Source: Pseudomonas sp.
GTDB taxonomy: Bacteria > Pseudomonadota > Gammaproteobacteria > Pseudomonadales > Pseudomonadaceae
Assembly (NCBI GenBank): GCA_003523465.1
Contig: DQAA01000443.1
Location: 1 to 17,989, forward strand
Direction of reading: 5' to 3'
DNA: 17,989 bases
Shown: piece after piece, positions 6,955 through 15,377 of the stretch
Position numbering within the stretch: the stretch's first letter is position 1
Layout of the letters: each line of letters begins with the position of its first letter
Program-made: the position numbers and the translations under genes
Notes under the pieces: model-generated
Told to the model about the DNA's origin: nothing
What the model saw: only the letters and a program-made list of their open reading frames with translations
Database searches by the model: none

Positions 6955-9782
6955 CCGACTATAAAGCCACGCTAAACCTTCCGGACACCGCCTTCCCGAT
7001 GAAGGCCGGCCTGCCACAGCGCGAACCGCAGATCCTGCAGCGCTGGGACAGTATTGGCCTGTACCGGAAATTGCGTGAAATTGGCAAGGATCGTCCGAAG
7101 TTCGTCCTGCACGACGGTCCTCCCTATGCCAACGGCAAGATTCACATCGGTCACGCGCTCAACAAGATCCTCAAGGACATGATCATTCGCTCGAAGACCC
7201 TGTCGGGCTTCGACGCGCCGTATGTGCCGGGCTGGGACTGCCACGGCCTGCCGATCGAGCACAAGGTCGAAGTGACCCACGGCAAGCACCTGACCGCCGA
7301 CAAGACCCGCGAGCTGTGCCGCGCCTACGCCGCCGAGCAGATCGAAGGGCAAAAGGCCGAGTTTATCCGCCTGGGTGTGCTGGGTGACTGGGACAATCCG
7401 TACAAGACCATGGACTTCGCCAACGAAGCCGGCGAAATCCGCGCCCTAGCCGAGATGGTCAAGCACGGTTTCGTGTTCAAGGGCCTGAAGCCGGTGAACT
7501 GGTGTTTCGATTGCGGATCGGCCCTGGCCGAGGCTGAAGTCGAATACGCCGACAAGAAATCCCAGACCATCGATGTCGCCTTCAAAGCCGTCGATGAAGA
7601 CAAACTGGCCGCCGCGTTCGGCCTGTCTTCCCTGGCCAAGCCGGCCTCGATCGTGATCTGGACCACCACCCCGTGGACCATCCCGGCCAACCAGGCGCTG
7701 AACATCCATCCGGAATTCACCTACGCCCTGGTTGATGTCGGCGACAAACTGCTGATCCTTGCCGAAGAACTGGTCGAATCCTGCCTGCAGCGCTTCTCGC
7801 TGGAAGGTTCGGTGATCGCCACCGCGCCGGGCTCGGCCCTGGAGCTGATCAACTTCCGTCACCCGCTGTACGACCGCCTGTCGCCAGTCTACCTGGCCGA
7901 CTACGTCGAACTGGGCGCCGGTACCGGCGTGGTCCACTCCGCCCCAGCCTACGGTGAAGACGACTTCGTCACTTGCAAACGCTACGGCATGGTCAATGAC
8001 GACATCCTGACCCCGGTGCAGAGCAACGGTGTCTACGTCGACTCGCTGGAGTTCTTCGGCGGCCAGTTCATCTGGAAAGCCAACCCGCACATCGTCGAGA
8101 AGCTGAGCGAAGTCGGCGCGCTGATGTTCACCGACACCATCAGCCACAGCTACATGCACTGCTGGCGTCACAAGACCCCGCTGATCTACCGTGCCACCGC
8201 GCAGTGGTTCGTCGGTATGGACAAGCAGCCGGATAATGGCGACACCCTGCGCGAGCGCGCACTGAAAGCCATCGAGGACACCAAGTTCGTCCCGGCCTGG
8301 GGTCAGGCGCGCCTGCACTCGATGATCGCCAACCGTCCTGACTGGTGCATTTCCCGCCAGCGCAACTGGGGCGTACCGATCCCGTTCTTCCTCGACAAGC
8401 AGACCGGCGAGCTGCATCCGCGCACCGTCGAGCTGATGGAGGAGGTGGCCAAGCGCGTCGAACAGGAAGGTATCGAAGCCTGGTTCAAGATGGACGCCGC
8501 CGAACTGCTCGGTGACGAAGCCGGCCAGTACGACAAGATCTCCGACACCCTCGACGTCTGGTTCGATTCCGGTACCACTCACTGGCACGTGCTGCGCGGC
8601 TCGCACAACATCGGCCACGAAACCGGCCCGCGTGCCGACCTGTACCTGGAAGGTTCCGACCAGCACCGCGGCTGGTTCCACTCGTCGTTGCTGACCGGTT
8701 GCGCCATCGACAACCACGCGCCATACCGCGAACTGCTGACCCACGGCTTCACCGTCGACGAAAACGGCCGCAAGATGTCCAAGTCGCTGGGCAACACCAT
8801 CGAGCCGCAGAAGGTCAACGACACCCTGGGTGCCGACATCATGCGCCTGTGGGTCTCCGCCACCGACTACTCCGGCGAGATGGCCGTTTCCGACCAGATT
8901 CTCCAGCGCAGCGCCGATGCCTATCGCCGCATCCGCAACACCGCGCGTTTCCTCCTTTCCAACCTGTCCGGCTTCGATCCGGCCCGCGACCTGCTGCCGG
9001 CCGAAGACATGCTGGCCCTGGACCGCTGGGCTGTCGACCGTACCCTGCTGCTGCAGCGCGAGCTGGAAGAGCACTACGGCGAATACCGTTTCTGGAACGT
9101 CTACTCGAAGATCCACAACTTCTGCGTGCAGGAGCTGGGTGGCTTCTACCTGGACATCATCAAGGATCGCCAGTACACCACCGGCGCCAACAGCGTCGCC
9201 CGTCGTTCCTGCCAGACCGCGCTGTATCACATCGCCGAAGCGCTGGTGCGCTGGATCGCGCCGATCCTGTCGTTCACCGCAGACGAGCTGTGGCAGTACC
9301 TGCCGGGTGAGCGCAACGAGTCGGTCATGCTCAACACCTGGTACCAGGGGCTGACCGAACTGCCGGAAGGCACCGAGCTGGATCGCGCCTACTGGGATCG
9401 CGTGATGGCCGTGAAAACTGCGGTCAACAAGGAACTGGAGAACCAGCGTTCGGCCAAGGCCATCGGTGGCAACCTGCAGGCTGAAGTGACCCTGTTCGCC
9501 GACGATGCGTTGAGCACTGACCTGAGCAAGCTGGGCAACGAACTGCGCTTCGTCCTGATCACCTCCGCCGCCAGCGTCGCGCCGTTCGTCGACGCGCCTG
9601 CCGACGCCGTGGTAACCGAAGTCGCCGGCCTCAAGCTGAAAGTGGTCAAGTCGGGCTATGTGAAGTGTGGTCGTTGCTGGCACTTCCGTCCGGACGTCGG
9701 GGTCAACCCGGAGCATCCGGAAATCTGCGGGCGTTGCGTAGACAACATCAGCGGCACCGGCGAGGTACGCCACTATGCCTAA
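6951..9782 (+). CDS. ileS: isoleucyl-tRNA synthetase
   Basis: Class I aminoacyl-tRNA synthetase that charges tRNA-Ile; 943 aa, usual for bacterial type-1 IleRS. The HIGH motif is at residues 65-68 within [11 protein letters not shown], and KMSKS is at 608-612. A C-terminal zinc site has C906/C909 and C926/C929 (two CGRC motifs). The region between HIGH and KMSKS contains the CP1 editing domain, including [11 protein letters not shown]. The ATG at 6951 overlaps the ribF stop by 4 bases, so translation is probably coupled. The 3' end overlaps lspA by 8 bases. Codon use is strongly biased to C/G-ending codons, as expected for high expression. Confidence 0.98.
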   Translation: MTDYKATLNLPDTAFPMKAGLPQREPQILQRWDSIGLYRKLREIGKDRPKFVLHDGPPYANGKIHIGHALNKILKDMIIRSKTLSGFDAPYVPGWDCHGLPIEHKVEVTHGKHLTADKTRELCRAYAAEQIEGQKAEFIRLGVLGDWDNPYKTMDFANEAGEIRALAEMVKHGFVFKGLKPVNWCFDCGSALAEAEVEYADKKSQTIDVAFKAVDEDKLAAAFGLSSLAKPASIVIWTTTPWTIPANQALNIHPEFTYALVDVGDKLLILAEELVESCLQRFSLEGSVIATAPGSALELINFRHPLYDRLSPVYLADYVELGAGTGVVHSAPAYGEDDFVTCKRYGMVNDDILTPVQSNGVYVDSLEFFGGQFIWKANPHIVEKLSEVGALMFTDTISHSYMHCWRHKTPLIYRATAQWFVGMDKQPDNGDTLRERALKAIEDTKFVPAWGQARLHSMIANRPDWCISRQRNWGVPIPFFLDKQTGELHPRTVELMEEVAKRVEQEGIEAWFKMDAAELLGDEAGQYDKISDTLDVWFDSGTTHWHVLRGSHNIGHETGPRADLYLEGSDQHRGWFHSSLLTGCAIDNHAPYRELLTHGFTVDENGRKMSKSLGNTIEPQKVNDTLGADIMRLWVSATDYSGEMAVSDQILQRSADAYRRIRNTARFLLSNLSGFDPARDLLPAEDMLALDRWAVDRTLLLQRELEEHYGEYRFWNVYSKIHNFCVQELGGFYLDIIKDRQYTTGANSVARRSCQTALYHIAEALVRWIAPILSFTADELWQYLPGERNESVMLNTWYQGLTELPEGTELDRAYWDRVMAVKTAVNKELENQRSAKAIGGNLQAEVTLFADDALSTDLSKLGNELRFVLITSAASVAPFVDAPADAVVTEVAGLKLKVVKSGYVKCGRCWHFRPDVGVNPEHPEICGRCVDNISGTGEVRHYA

Positions 9783-10290
9783 TGTGTCTGCGGGGCGTTT
9801 CGGACGCCTCGCCTGGCTCTGGCTGAGCGTGCTGGTACTGGTCCTGGACCAGGCCAGCAAGTTTCATTTCGAGGGTTCGCTGAGCCTGTACCAGCAGATC
9901 GTGGTCATTCCCGACTACTTCAGCTGGACCCTGGCCTACAACACCGGTGCTGCCTTCAGCTTCCTGGCTGACAGCTCCGGCTGGCAGCGTTGGCTGTTCG
10001 CCCTGATCGCCGTGGTGGTCAGCGCGGTGCTGGTGGTCTGGCTCAAGCGCCTGGGACGCGACGAAACCTGGCTGGCGGTTGCGCTGGCCCTGGTCCTCGG
10101 TGGCGCCCTGGGCAACCTGTACGATCGCATCGTGCTTGGCCATGTGATCGACTTCATCCTCGTCCACTGGCAGAACCGCTGGTATTTCCCGGCCTTCAAC
10201 CTGGCCGACAGCGCCATCTCCGTTGGTGCGGTGATGCTGGCGCTGGATATGTTCAAGAGCAAAAAGTCCGGAGAACCTGTCCATGAGTGA
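9775..10290 (+). CDS. lspA: lipoprotein signal peptidase (signal peptidase II)
   Basis: Inner-membrane aspartyl protease that removes the signal peptide from prolipoproteins after lipid attachment; 171 aa with four hydrophobic helices. The catalytic aspartates are D126 (in V-I-D-F) and D145 (in F-N-L-A-D-S), two positions later than D124 and D143 of the P. aeruginosa enzyme. The conserved N-T-G-A-A-F and G-N-L-Y-D-R motifs are present. GAGG at 9762-9765 is nine bases before the ATG, which lies inside the ileS 3' end. It overlaps fkpB by 8 bases. BamD, encoded later in the window, is one of its expected substrates. Confidence 0.97.
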   Translation: MPNVSAGRFGRLAWLWLSVLVLVLDQASKFHFEGSLSLYQQIVVIPDYFSWTLAYNTGAAFSFLADSSGWQRWLFALIAVVVSAVLVVWLKRLGRDETWLAVALALVLGGALGNLYDRIVLGHVIDFILVHWQNRWYFPAFNLADSAISVGAVMLALDMFKSKKSGEPVHE

Positions 10291-10720
10291 CATCCGTATC
10301 GGCCAGAACACCGAAGTCACCCTGCACTTCGCCCTGCATCTGGAAAACGGCGATACCGTCGACAGCACTTTCGACAAGGCCCCGGCGGTATTCAAGGTCG
10401 GTGACGGCAACCTGCTGCCCGGCTTCGAGGCAGCGATCTTCGGTTTCAAGGCGGGCGACAAGCGTAACGTCACCGTCTTGCCGGAGAACGCCTTCGGCCA
10501 GCCCAACCCGCAGAACGTGCAGATCATGCCGCGCTCGCAGTTCCAGGACATGGAGCTGTCCGAAGGCCTGCTGGTCATCTTCAACGATGCCGCCAACGCC
10601 GAACTGCCAGGTGTGGTGAAAGCGTTTGACGACGGCCAGGTGACCGTCGACTTCAACCATCCGCTGGCTGGCAAGACCCTGAGCTTCGAGGTGGAAATCC
10701 TCGAGGTAAAGGCTCTCTGA
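10283..10720 (+). CDS. fkpB: FKBP-type peptidyl-prolyl isomerase, SlyD/FkpB class
   Basis: Small cytoplasmic prolyl cis-trans isomerase and chaperone of the SlyD-like FKBP class; 145 aa. The N-terminal FKBP half contains [11 protein letters not shown] and [10 protein letters not shown]. The middle insert-in-flap part follows E-N-A-F-G-Q, and the chain ends with the second FKBP piece, [11 protein letters not shown]. No His-rich tail is present, which separates it from SlyD and fits FkpB (SlpA). GGAG at 10270-10273 lies nine bases before the ATG. Its place between lspA and ispH is the conserved one. The gap to ispH is 14 bases. Confidence 0.95.
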   Translation: MSDIRIGQNTEVTLHFALHLENGDTVDSTFDKAPAVFKVGDGNLLPGFEAAIFGFKAGDKRNVTVLPENAFGQPNPQNVQIMPRSQFQDMELSEGLLVIFNDAANAELPGVVKAFDDGQVTVDFNHPLAGKTLSFEVEILEVKAL

Positions 10721-10734
10721 GCCGGGAGTTCCTC

Positions 10735-11682
10735 ATGCAGATCAAACTCGCCAACCCCCGTGGCTTCTGTGCCGGCGTGGACCGGGCGATCGAAATCGTC
10801 AACCGGGCGCTGGAGGTCTTCGGGCCGCCGATCTACGTCCGCCACGAAGTGGTACACAACAAGTTCGTCGTCGAAGACTTGCGCGCCCGCGGCGCCATCT
10901 TCGTCGAGGAGCTGGACCAGGTCCCGGATGATGTCATCGTCATCTTCAGTGCCCACGGTGTCTCCCAGGCCGTACGCCAGGAAGCCGCAGGTCGTGGTCT
11001 GAAGGTGTTCGATGCTACCTGTCCGCTGGTGACCAAGGTGCATATCGAAGTCGCTCGCTACAGCCGCGATGGCAAGGAATGCATCCTGATTGGCCACGCC
11101 GGTCACCCTGAAGTCGAAGGTACGATGGGTCAGTACGACAACAGCAATGGTGGCTCCATCTATCTGGTCGAAGACGAGAGCGATGTGGCCAGGCTTGAGG
11201 TGCGCAACCCCGAGAGGCTGGCGTTCGTCACCCAGACCACCTTGTCGATGGACGACACCAGCCGGGTCATCGATGCACTGCGCGCGCGCTTCCCGAGTAT
11301 CGGCGGGCCGCGCAAGGACGACATCTGTTATGCCACCCAGAACCGCCAGGACGCGGTCAAGCAACTGGCTGACGAGTGCGACGTGGTCCTGGTGGTCGGC
11401 AGCCCGAACAGTTCCAACTCCAACCGCCTGCGCGAGCTGGCAGAGCGCATGTCCACCCCGGCCTACCTGATCGACGGTGCCGAAGACCTGCGGCAGGCCT
11501 GGTTCGAGGGTGTCGAGCGGGTCGGCATTACTGCTGGTGCTTCGGCGCCGGAAGTGCTGGTGCGGGGTGTAATCCAGCAACTGCGCGACTGGGGTGCCAG
11601 CGGCGCAGAAGAGCTGGATGGCCGTGAGGAGAACGTTACCTTTTCCATGCCCAAGGAACTGCGGGTGCGTACCGTCAGCTGA
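10735..11682 (+). CDS. ispH: 4-hydroxy-3-methylbut-2-enyl diphosphate reductase
   Basis: Last enzyme of the methylerythritol phosphate isoprenoid pathway: it reduces HMBPP to IPP and DMAPP with a 4Fe-4S cluster. It is 315 aa. Cluster cysteines are C12 (in R-G-F-C-A-G-V), C96 (in D-A-T-C-P-L-V) and C198; the catalytic glutamate is E126 in H-P-E-V-E-G-T. A GGGAG at 10724-10728, six bases before the ATG, supports the start. It is the last gene of the ribF operon. No intrinsic terminator follows: its stop codon overlaps by 8 bases the 3' end of the convergent fimT-like gene. Confidence 0.98.
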   Translation: MQIKLANPRGFCAGVDRAIEIVNRALEVFGPPIYVRHEVVHNKFVVEDLRARGAIFVEELDQVPDDVIVIFSAHGVSQAVRQEAAGRGLKVFDATCPLVTKVHIEVARYSRDGKECILIGHAGHPEVEGTMGQYDNSNGGSIYLVEDESDVARLEVRNPERLAFVTQTTLSMDDTSRVIDALRARFPSIGGPRKDDICYATQNRQDAVKQLADECDVVLVVGSPNSSNSNRLRELAERMSTPAYLIDGAEDLRQAWFEGVERVGITAGASAPEVLVRGVIQQLRDWGASGAEELDGREENVTFSMPKELRVRTVS

Positions 11683-12181
11683 TTTCCCTGGGGCACAGGG
11701 GCCTTAGGGGCGGCGCATGGACCAGCCGCACCCGCCCGCTGGGTGACAGCACGACCTGATACAGATTTTCCTGCCCGGGCTCCCCACAGATTTCCAGGGT
11801 CCCGGACAGGAAAGCCCCTCTCTCTCGCAGTGGCGCTCCCAGCCCGCTGAACCGCACTCTTCTTGCCACCGGTTGATTTCCAACCACCCGTATCCCGCCG
11901 CTGGCCGAAAACTCTCGTAACAACGGCGCTTCGTCCTGCTCCAGCAGCATCTGCCAGCCGTTGCTCCAGTCACCCTCCAAAGCATGCAGCACGACCACCC
12001 GGTTGCGCAGCAACGCCTCGCCGCGCGCGGCCCTCAGGGCTTGGGCCAGGCCTTCGGCAAATGCCTGCTGCCGAAGGTCGTGGCTCATTTTGCTGTAGGC
12101 CGATGTCCCCAGCTGTGTCAGCAAGGCCAGCAGGCCGACTGCGAACAGCATCTGGATCAGTGTTACTCCCTGTTGCCTCAT
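11675..12181 (-). CDS. fimT: FimT/FimU/GspH-family minor type IV pilin with GRVR motif
   Basis: Type IV minor pilin, 168 aa. The prepilin leader is M-R-Q-Q-G, and mature sequence V-T-L-I-Q begins a hydrophobic helix to about residue 24. Glu is expected at mature position 5 but Gln is found. The stretch [12 protein letters not shown] (about 49-60) followed by W-S-N-G-W is typical of FimT, FimU and GspH. C132 and C163 may form a disulfide. G-R-V-R at 149-152 fits the GRxR motif reported for the DNA-binding pilin FimT in natural transformation. The ATG at 12181 has GGAGGG eight bases upstream; longer in-frame starts would destroy the leader. It is divergent from pilV and overlaps ispH tail to tail. 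FimU-type priming pilin is the main alternative to FimT. Confidence 0.82.
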   Translation of the reverse strand: MRQQGVTLIQMLFAVGLLALLTQLGTSAYSKMSHDLRQQAFAEGLAQALRAARGEALLRNRVVVLHALEGDWSNGWQMLLEQDEAPLLREFSASGGIRVVGNQPVARRVRFSGLGAPLRERGAFLSGTLEICGEPGQENLYQVVLSPSGRVRLVHAPPLRPLCPREIS

Positions 12182-12228
12182 CGTGCGTTCCCTCCATGGA
12201 AGTGCTTCGCTTAGGTTCCACCGATGGA

Positions 12229-12265
12229 CTGACTGGCGTCGAGTCAGCCGGGTAGGCAATTTGCC
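12229..12265. promoter_or_regulatory. two dyad elements between fimT-like gene and pilV
   Basis: The 108 bases between the two divergent pilin genes hold two perfect dyads. One is CTGACT (12229-12234), a seven-base gap and AGTCAG (12242-12247). The other is GGCAA-T-TTGCC (12255-12265), which ends 24 bases before the pilV ATG. I could not place clear -35/-10 or sigma54 boxes. The dyads are candidates for regulator binding; the function is inference. Confidence 0.35.
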
Positions 12266-12289
12266 GGGGAAACTTCGCAGGAGGCGAAT

Positions 12290-12652
12290 ATGGCAAGGAA
12301 GCGACAACAGGGACTGACCCTGATCGAAGTAATGGTGGCCCAGGTGCTGGTGGCGCTTGGGCTGCTGGGGGCGGCGGGTCTGCAACTGCGCTCGGTACAG
12401 GGTACGGACAGCGCACGAATGGCCAGCCAGGCAGCTTTCATCGCCCAAGGCATGCTGGAGCGAGCACAGTCGACCCGGGGTGTTGATGGCGGTGATCAGG
12501 CCGAGTTTCGTCGGCAGGCAGAAGCGTTTGCCGGTACCTCGGGACGTGGCGACTTCCGCCAGGATGGCGCCTATGCCTGGGTTGAAGTGAGCTGGAGCGA
12601 TGAGCGCGGCAGTGGGGGTGAGCGCTCCGTCGAACTTGGAGGCTCGCAATGA
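12290..12652 (+). CDS. pilV: minor type IV pilin, PilV class
   Basis: Minor pilin of the PilV class, part of the priming/tip complex that starts pilus assembly in the inner membrane. The leader M-A-R-K-R-Q-Q-G is followed by mature L-T-L-I-E-V-M-V-A, with Glu at position 5 and a hydrophobic helix to about residue 31. R-M-A-S-Q-A-A-F-I-A-Q at about 43-53 is typical of PilV. At 120 aa it is much shorter than P. aeruginosa PilV (about 185 aa), so the globular domain is small. AGGAGG at 12279-12284 is five bases before the ATG. It is first in pilV-pilW-pilX-pilE and overlaps pilW in an ATGA. Confidence 0.87.
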   Translation: MARKRQQGLTLIEVMVAQVLVALGLLGAAGLQLRSVQGTDSARMASQAAFIAQGMLERAQSTRGVDGGDQAEFRRQAEAFAGTSGRGDFRQDGAYAWVEVSWSDERGSGGERSVELGGSQ

Positions 12653-13299
12653 GATCGGTAGCGGGCTTCAGTCTGGTCGAGGTACTGCTCGCCATGAGCC
12701 TCGGCTTGCTGTTGTTGCTGGCCGGCAGCAAGGTATTCATCGGTGCGCTGCACAGTTGGGGAGTACAGGAGGTGAATGCGCGGCTGCAGGAAGATGCGCG
12801 CTTCGCCTTGCAGCGACTGGCGGGTGATATCCGCATGGCCGGCATGTTCGGTTGCTTGCGGCGGGATGCCATGACCTTTCCCGATGCAGCGACGGCGGGA
12901 TCGTTCGCTCAGCCCGTCAGGCTCGATGTGGCGGGGGACGGTAACTTGCGCAGTCTCACGTTGATCAGCGCGCAGTCGGGGGAGCTGGCGGGTGATCCCG
13001 ACTGGACGCTGATCACCGACTGTCGAACCCAGGCAAATGTCGTCAAAGGGCACGCCCTCCCGAGCGACGGCGCGTTCATCGTACCGATCCGCCGACATGT
13101 CTACCGGCTCGACGGCGAGCGCCTGATGCTTGGCAACGGAAGCACCAACGCGGTCCTGGTCGAGAACGTCAACCGCTTCGAGGTTCGCCGGGATGATGAC
13201 CGGATGAAGCTCAGTTTGACCTTCGGCGACTCCACGCAGCGGGTTCGGCCGCAGACCTACGAACTGACCGTTGTCCTGCGCAACGGGCTGCCAGGATGA
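12649..13299 (+). CDS. pilW: minor type IV pilin, PilW class
   Basis: Minor pilin of the PilW class, 216 aa against about 274 in P. aeruginosa. The leader M-R-S-V-A-G precedes mature F-S-L-V-E-V-L-L with Glu at position 5. The segment D-A-R-F-A-L-Q-R-L-A-G-D-I-R-M-A-G (about 50-66) with G-C-L following is the PilW signature. C69 and C125 could form a disulfide. GGAGG lies a few bases before the ATG, which overlaps the pilV stop by 4 bases; the 3' end overlaps pilX by 4 bases. Such spacing implies coupled translation and matched amounts of the pilins. Confidence 0.88.
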   Translation: MRSVAGFSLVEVLLAMSLGLLLLLAGSKVFIGALHSWGVQEVNARLQEDARFALQRLAGDIRMAGMFGCLRRDAMTFPDAATAGSFAQPVRLDVAGDGNLRSLTLISAQSGELAGDPDWTLITDCRTQANVVKGHALPSDGAFIVPIRRHVYRLDGERLMLGNGSTNAVLVENVNRFEVRRDDDRMKLSLTFGDSTQRVRPQTYELTVVLRNGLPG

Positions 13300-13769
13300 G
13301 CGCCGGCCACCAGCGCGGTACCGTATTGCTCCTGTGCATGGTTCTTCTGCTGTTGTTGGGGATGCTGGGGTTGCTCGCCATGCAGTCGAGCACCCAGCAG
13401 ACCCGTATGGCGAGCAATCTGCTGGCGTCGATGCAGGCGCTCGAGGCTGCAGAAAATCTCTTGCGGACAGCGGAGGCCCGTTTGTCGGGCGCCGTCCCGG
13501 AACCATGCAGCGATTGCCTTCCGCCTTCGGAAACGGCGACAGGTTGGCAGCAGGCCGCGGCGGGGCGTTATCTGATCCAGAACCTGGGCCGAAGCGACTG
13601 CGCCTTTGGCATACCGAACAAGGTGTCGGTCACCCTGTTCCGTATCTCTGTCATTACCGAGCAGCGCCAGGCCCGGGTCGCGCTGGAAAGCGTGGTGGCC
13701 GTACCCCTCTTGCCTGAGCACGGCCCAGCCCGCCGTGTCTTGTGGCGCCAGATATACCGGGAGTCTTGA
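13296..13769 (+). CDS. pilX: minor type IV pilin, PilX class
   Basis: PilX-class minor pilin, 157 aa. The leader M-S-A-G-H-Q-R-G is followed by a very hydrophobic mature segment T-V-L-L-L-C-M-V-L-L, which lacks Glu at position 5. That is usual for PilX and GspK proteins, which sit at the pilus tip. Q-Q-T-R-M-A-S-N-L-L followed by Q-A-L-E-A-A-E-N-L-L (about 34-53) is the typical PilX N-terminal helix. C-S-D-C near residue 70 is a CxxC pair. The ATG overlaps pilW by 4 bases and the stop shares one base with the pilE start, leaving no room for pilY1, which follows pilX in P. aeruginosa. Confidence 0.87.
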   Translation: MSAGHQRGTVLLLCMVLLLLLGMLGLLAMQSSTQQTRMASNLLASMQALEAAENLLRTAEARLSGAVPEPCSDCLPPSETATGWQQAAAGRYLIQNLGRSDCAFGIPNKVSVTLFRISVITEQRQARVALESVVAVPLLPEHGPARRVLWRQIYRES

Positions 13770-14179
13770 TGCAGCGCACACAGAGTGGTTTGAGCCTGAT
13801 CGAAGTGTTGATTGTCGTCGCGCTGGTCGGCATGCTGGCGGGCATTGCCTACCCCAGCTACAGCGAAATGGTCCGCAAGGCCGCGCGCACGGAAATAGCC
13901 GGGATCCTGTACGAAAGCGCGCAGCACCTGGAGCAGCACCATTCCCGTACCGGTCGCTATTCCGACTCCGACACGTCGGTCGTCCCGCTACCGGACGGAA
14001 ACGCCCATTACAGCCTGCATGCCCGGCGCGAAGCCGACAGCTACCTGCTGAGCGCCATCCGGCGCCCGGGTGGCGTGATGGTCTTCGACGCCTGCGGCGA
14101 TTTCGAACTCGATCACCGTGGCGTGCGCAGCAATCCCGGTAGCGGCCAGAGCGCCGGCAAAGGTTGCTGGGGCGGTTGA
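13769..14179 (+). CDS. pilE: minor type IV pilin, PilE class
   Basis: PilE-class pilin, 136 aa, close to the 141 aa of P. aeruginosa PilE. The leader M-Q-R-T-Q-S-G is followed by mature L-S-L-I-E-V-L-I-V-V-A with Glu at position 5. I-A-Y-P-S-Y-S-E-M-V-R-K (about 29-40) is the standard pilin helix end. The C-terminal disulfide loop runs from A-C-G-D to G-C-W, as in PilE. The ATG at 13769 overlaps the pilX stop (TGATG) and has GGGAG just upstream. Nine extra in-frame codons from 13742 lie inside pilX and would break the leader, so they are excluded. It is the last gene of the pilin operon. Confidence 0.92.
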   Translation: MQRTQSGLSLIEVLIVVALVGMLAGIAYPSYSEMVRKAARTEIAGILYESAQHLEQHHSRTGRYSDSDTSVVPLPDGNAHYSLHARREADSYLLSAIRRPGGVMVFDACGDFELDHRGVRSNPGSGQSAGKGCWGG

Positions 14180-14190
14180 AGGCCTTCATG

Positions 14191-14213
14191 GCGTCCCCGT
14201 GACGCAGCGGTTT
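14191..14213 (+). terminator. weak hairpin between pilE and thiO
   Basis: GCGTC (14191-14195), loop CCCGT, GACGC (14201-14205), followed by AGCGG and then TTTCATTT. The stem is only 5 bp and the T stretch is displaced and broken. This may be a weak terminator of the pilin operon or may mean nothing; some read-through into thiO is likely. Confidence 0.25.
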
Positions 14214-14236
14214 CATTTCGGGTACTGGATCGATAG

Positions 14237-15340
14237 ATGACCAAGCAAGTAGTGATTGTGGGTGGCGGCGTGATTGGCCTGCTGACGGCGTTCAATCTGG
14301 CCGCAGAGGTCGATCAGGTGATCGTCTGCGACAAGGGGGCACTGGGCGGTGAGTCGTCCTGGGCCGGCGGCGGTATCGTCTCGCCCCTCTACCCGTGGCG
14401 CTACAGCCCGGCGGTCACCGCCCTGGCGCATTGGTCCCAGGATTTCTACCCACAGCTTGGCGAGCGCCTGCATGCGACGACCGGCATTGACCCGCAGGTG
14501 CATGTGACCGGCCTGTACTGGCTGGATCTGGATGACGAAGCCCAGGCGTTGGCCTGGGCTGAAAGGGAAGGGCGGCCATTGAGCAAGGTGGCGGTATCCG
14601 AGGCCTACGCTGCGGTGCCGGTGCTGGGCCCGGGCTTCGATAGCGCGGTATACATGGCCGGAGTTGCCAATGTACGTAACCCGCGCTTGCTCAAGTCGCT
14701 CAAGGCGGCGTTGGAGGCGCTGCCGAATGTCACCCTGAAGGAGCATTGCGCAATTACCGGGTTTGTCCGCGAAGGCGAGCGCATCGCTGGCGTGGAGACT
14801 GTCGAAGGCGTCATCGCTGCCGACGAGGTGGTGCTGACGGCTGGTGCCTGGAGTGGCGACCTGCTGCGACCACTGGGCTTCGAATTGCCAGTGGAGCCGG
14901 TCAAGGGTCAGATGATCCTGTTCAAATGCGCTGACGACTTCTTGCCGAGTATGGTACTGGCCAAGGGGCGCTACGCGATTCCGCGCCGCGACGGTCATAT
15001 CCTGGTGGGCAGCACCCTGGAGCACGCCGGCTACGACAAGACGCCGACCAACGAAGCGCTGGAAAGCCTGCGGGCTTCCGCTGTCGAGCTGATCCCGGCG
15101 CTGGCCGAAGCGGAGCTGGTGGGGCATTGGGCAGGGCTGCGCCCTGGTTCGCCGGAAGGCGTGCCTTACATCGGGCAGGTGCCGGGTTGCGAGGGCTTGT
15201 GGTTGAACTGCGGACATTACCGCAACGGGCTGGTGCTGGCGCCGGCCTCCTGCCAACTGTTCAGCGACCTGCTCAGCGGGCGCGAGCCGATCATCGATCC
15301 GGCGCCTTACGCGCCCGCAGGGCGTTTGCAGGTCATCTGA
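14237..15340 (+). CDS. thiO: glycine oxidase ThiO (FAD-dependent amino-acid oxidase)
   Basis: FAD-dependent oxidase of the DAO family that converts glycine to iminoglycine for the thiazole part of thiamine; 367 aa, the usual ThiO length. The N-terminal Rossmann motif G-G-G-V-I-G is at residues 9-14. A-G-G-G-I-V-S-P-L near 43-51 and the C-terminal W-A-G-L-R-P-G-S-P with G-H-Y-R-N-G are typical of ThiO. No other thiamine gene and no room for a TPP riboswitch precede it (57-base gap). The ribosome binding site is weak. In P. aeruginosa it also lies beside the minor pilins, so the link is positional. A related D-amino-acid oxidase cannot be ruled out from sequence alone. Confidence 0.92.
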   Translation: MTKQVVIVGGGVIGLLTAFNLAAEVDQVIVCDKGALGGESSWAGGGIVSPLYPWRYSPAVTALAHWSQDFYPQLGERLHATTGIDPQVHVTGLYWLDLDDEAQALAWAEREGRPLSKVAVSEAYAAVPVLGPGFDSAVYMAGVANVRNPRLLKSLKAALEALPNVTLKEHCAITGFVREGERIAGVETVEGVIAADEVVLTAGAWSGDLLRPLGFELPVEPVKGQMILFKCADDFLPSMVLAKGRYAIPRRDGHILVGSTLEHAGYDKTPTNEALESLRASAVELIPALAEAELVGHWAGLRPGSPEGVPYIGQVPGCEGLWLNCGHYRNGLVLAPASCQLFSDLLSGREPIIDPAPYAPAGRLQVI

Positions 15341-15344
15341 ATGC

Positions 15345-15377
15345 CAAGGCCTCAGCGCTGGTCGCTGGGGCCTTGTT
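15345..15377 (+). terminator. long hairpin after thiO, inside the 3' end of the convergent gene
   Basis: Stem 15345-15357 pairs with 15363-15375 over 13 positions (one G-U), with loop CTGGT and a short TTCC tail. It begins four bases after the thiO stop. It probably ends or stabilises the thiO transcript despite the poor T tract. The same bases encode the last residues of the minus-strand gene at 15352-15585. Confidence 0.55.

Noticed and set aside
7446..9860. An 804-codon open frame on the minus strand opposite ileS
   Set aside because: It is a codon-bias shadow of a highly expressed GC-rich gene; the protein is low-complexity and unlike any family I know, while ileS on the plus strand has all its motifs.
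9748..11580. A 610-codon minus-strand frame opposite lspA, fkpB and ispH
   Set aside because: Same shadow effect; the three plus-strand genes are unmistakable and the antisense product is Gly/Gln/Asp-rich without domains.
11686..11700. Terminator after ispH (CCCTG-N5-CAGGG)
   Set aside because: A 5-bp stem with no T tract, inside the coding region of the convergent pilin gene.
14180..14236. TPP riboswitch before thiO
   Set aside because: Only 57 bases are available and no THI-box-like sequence is seen.
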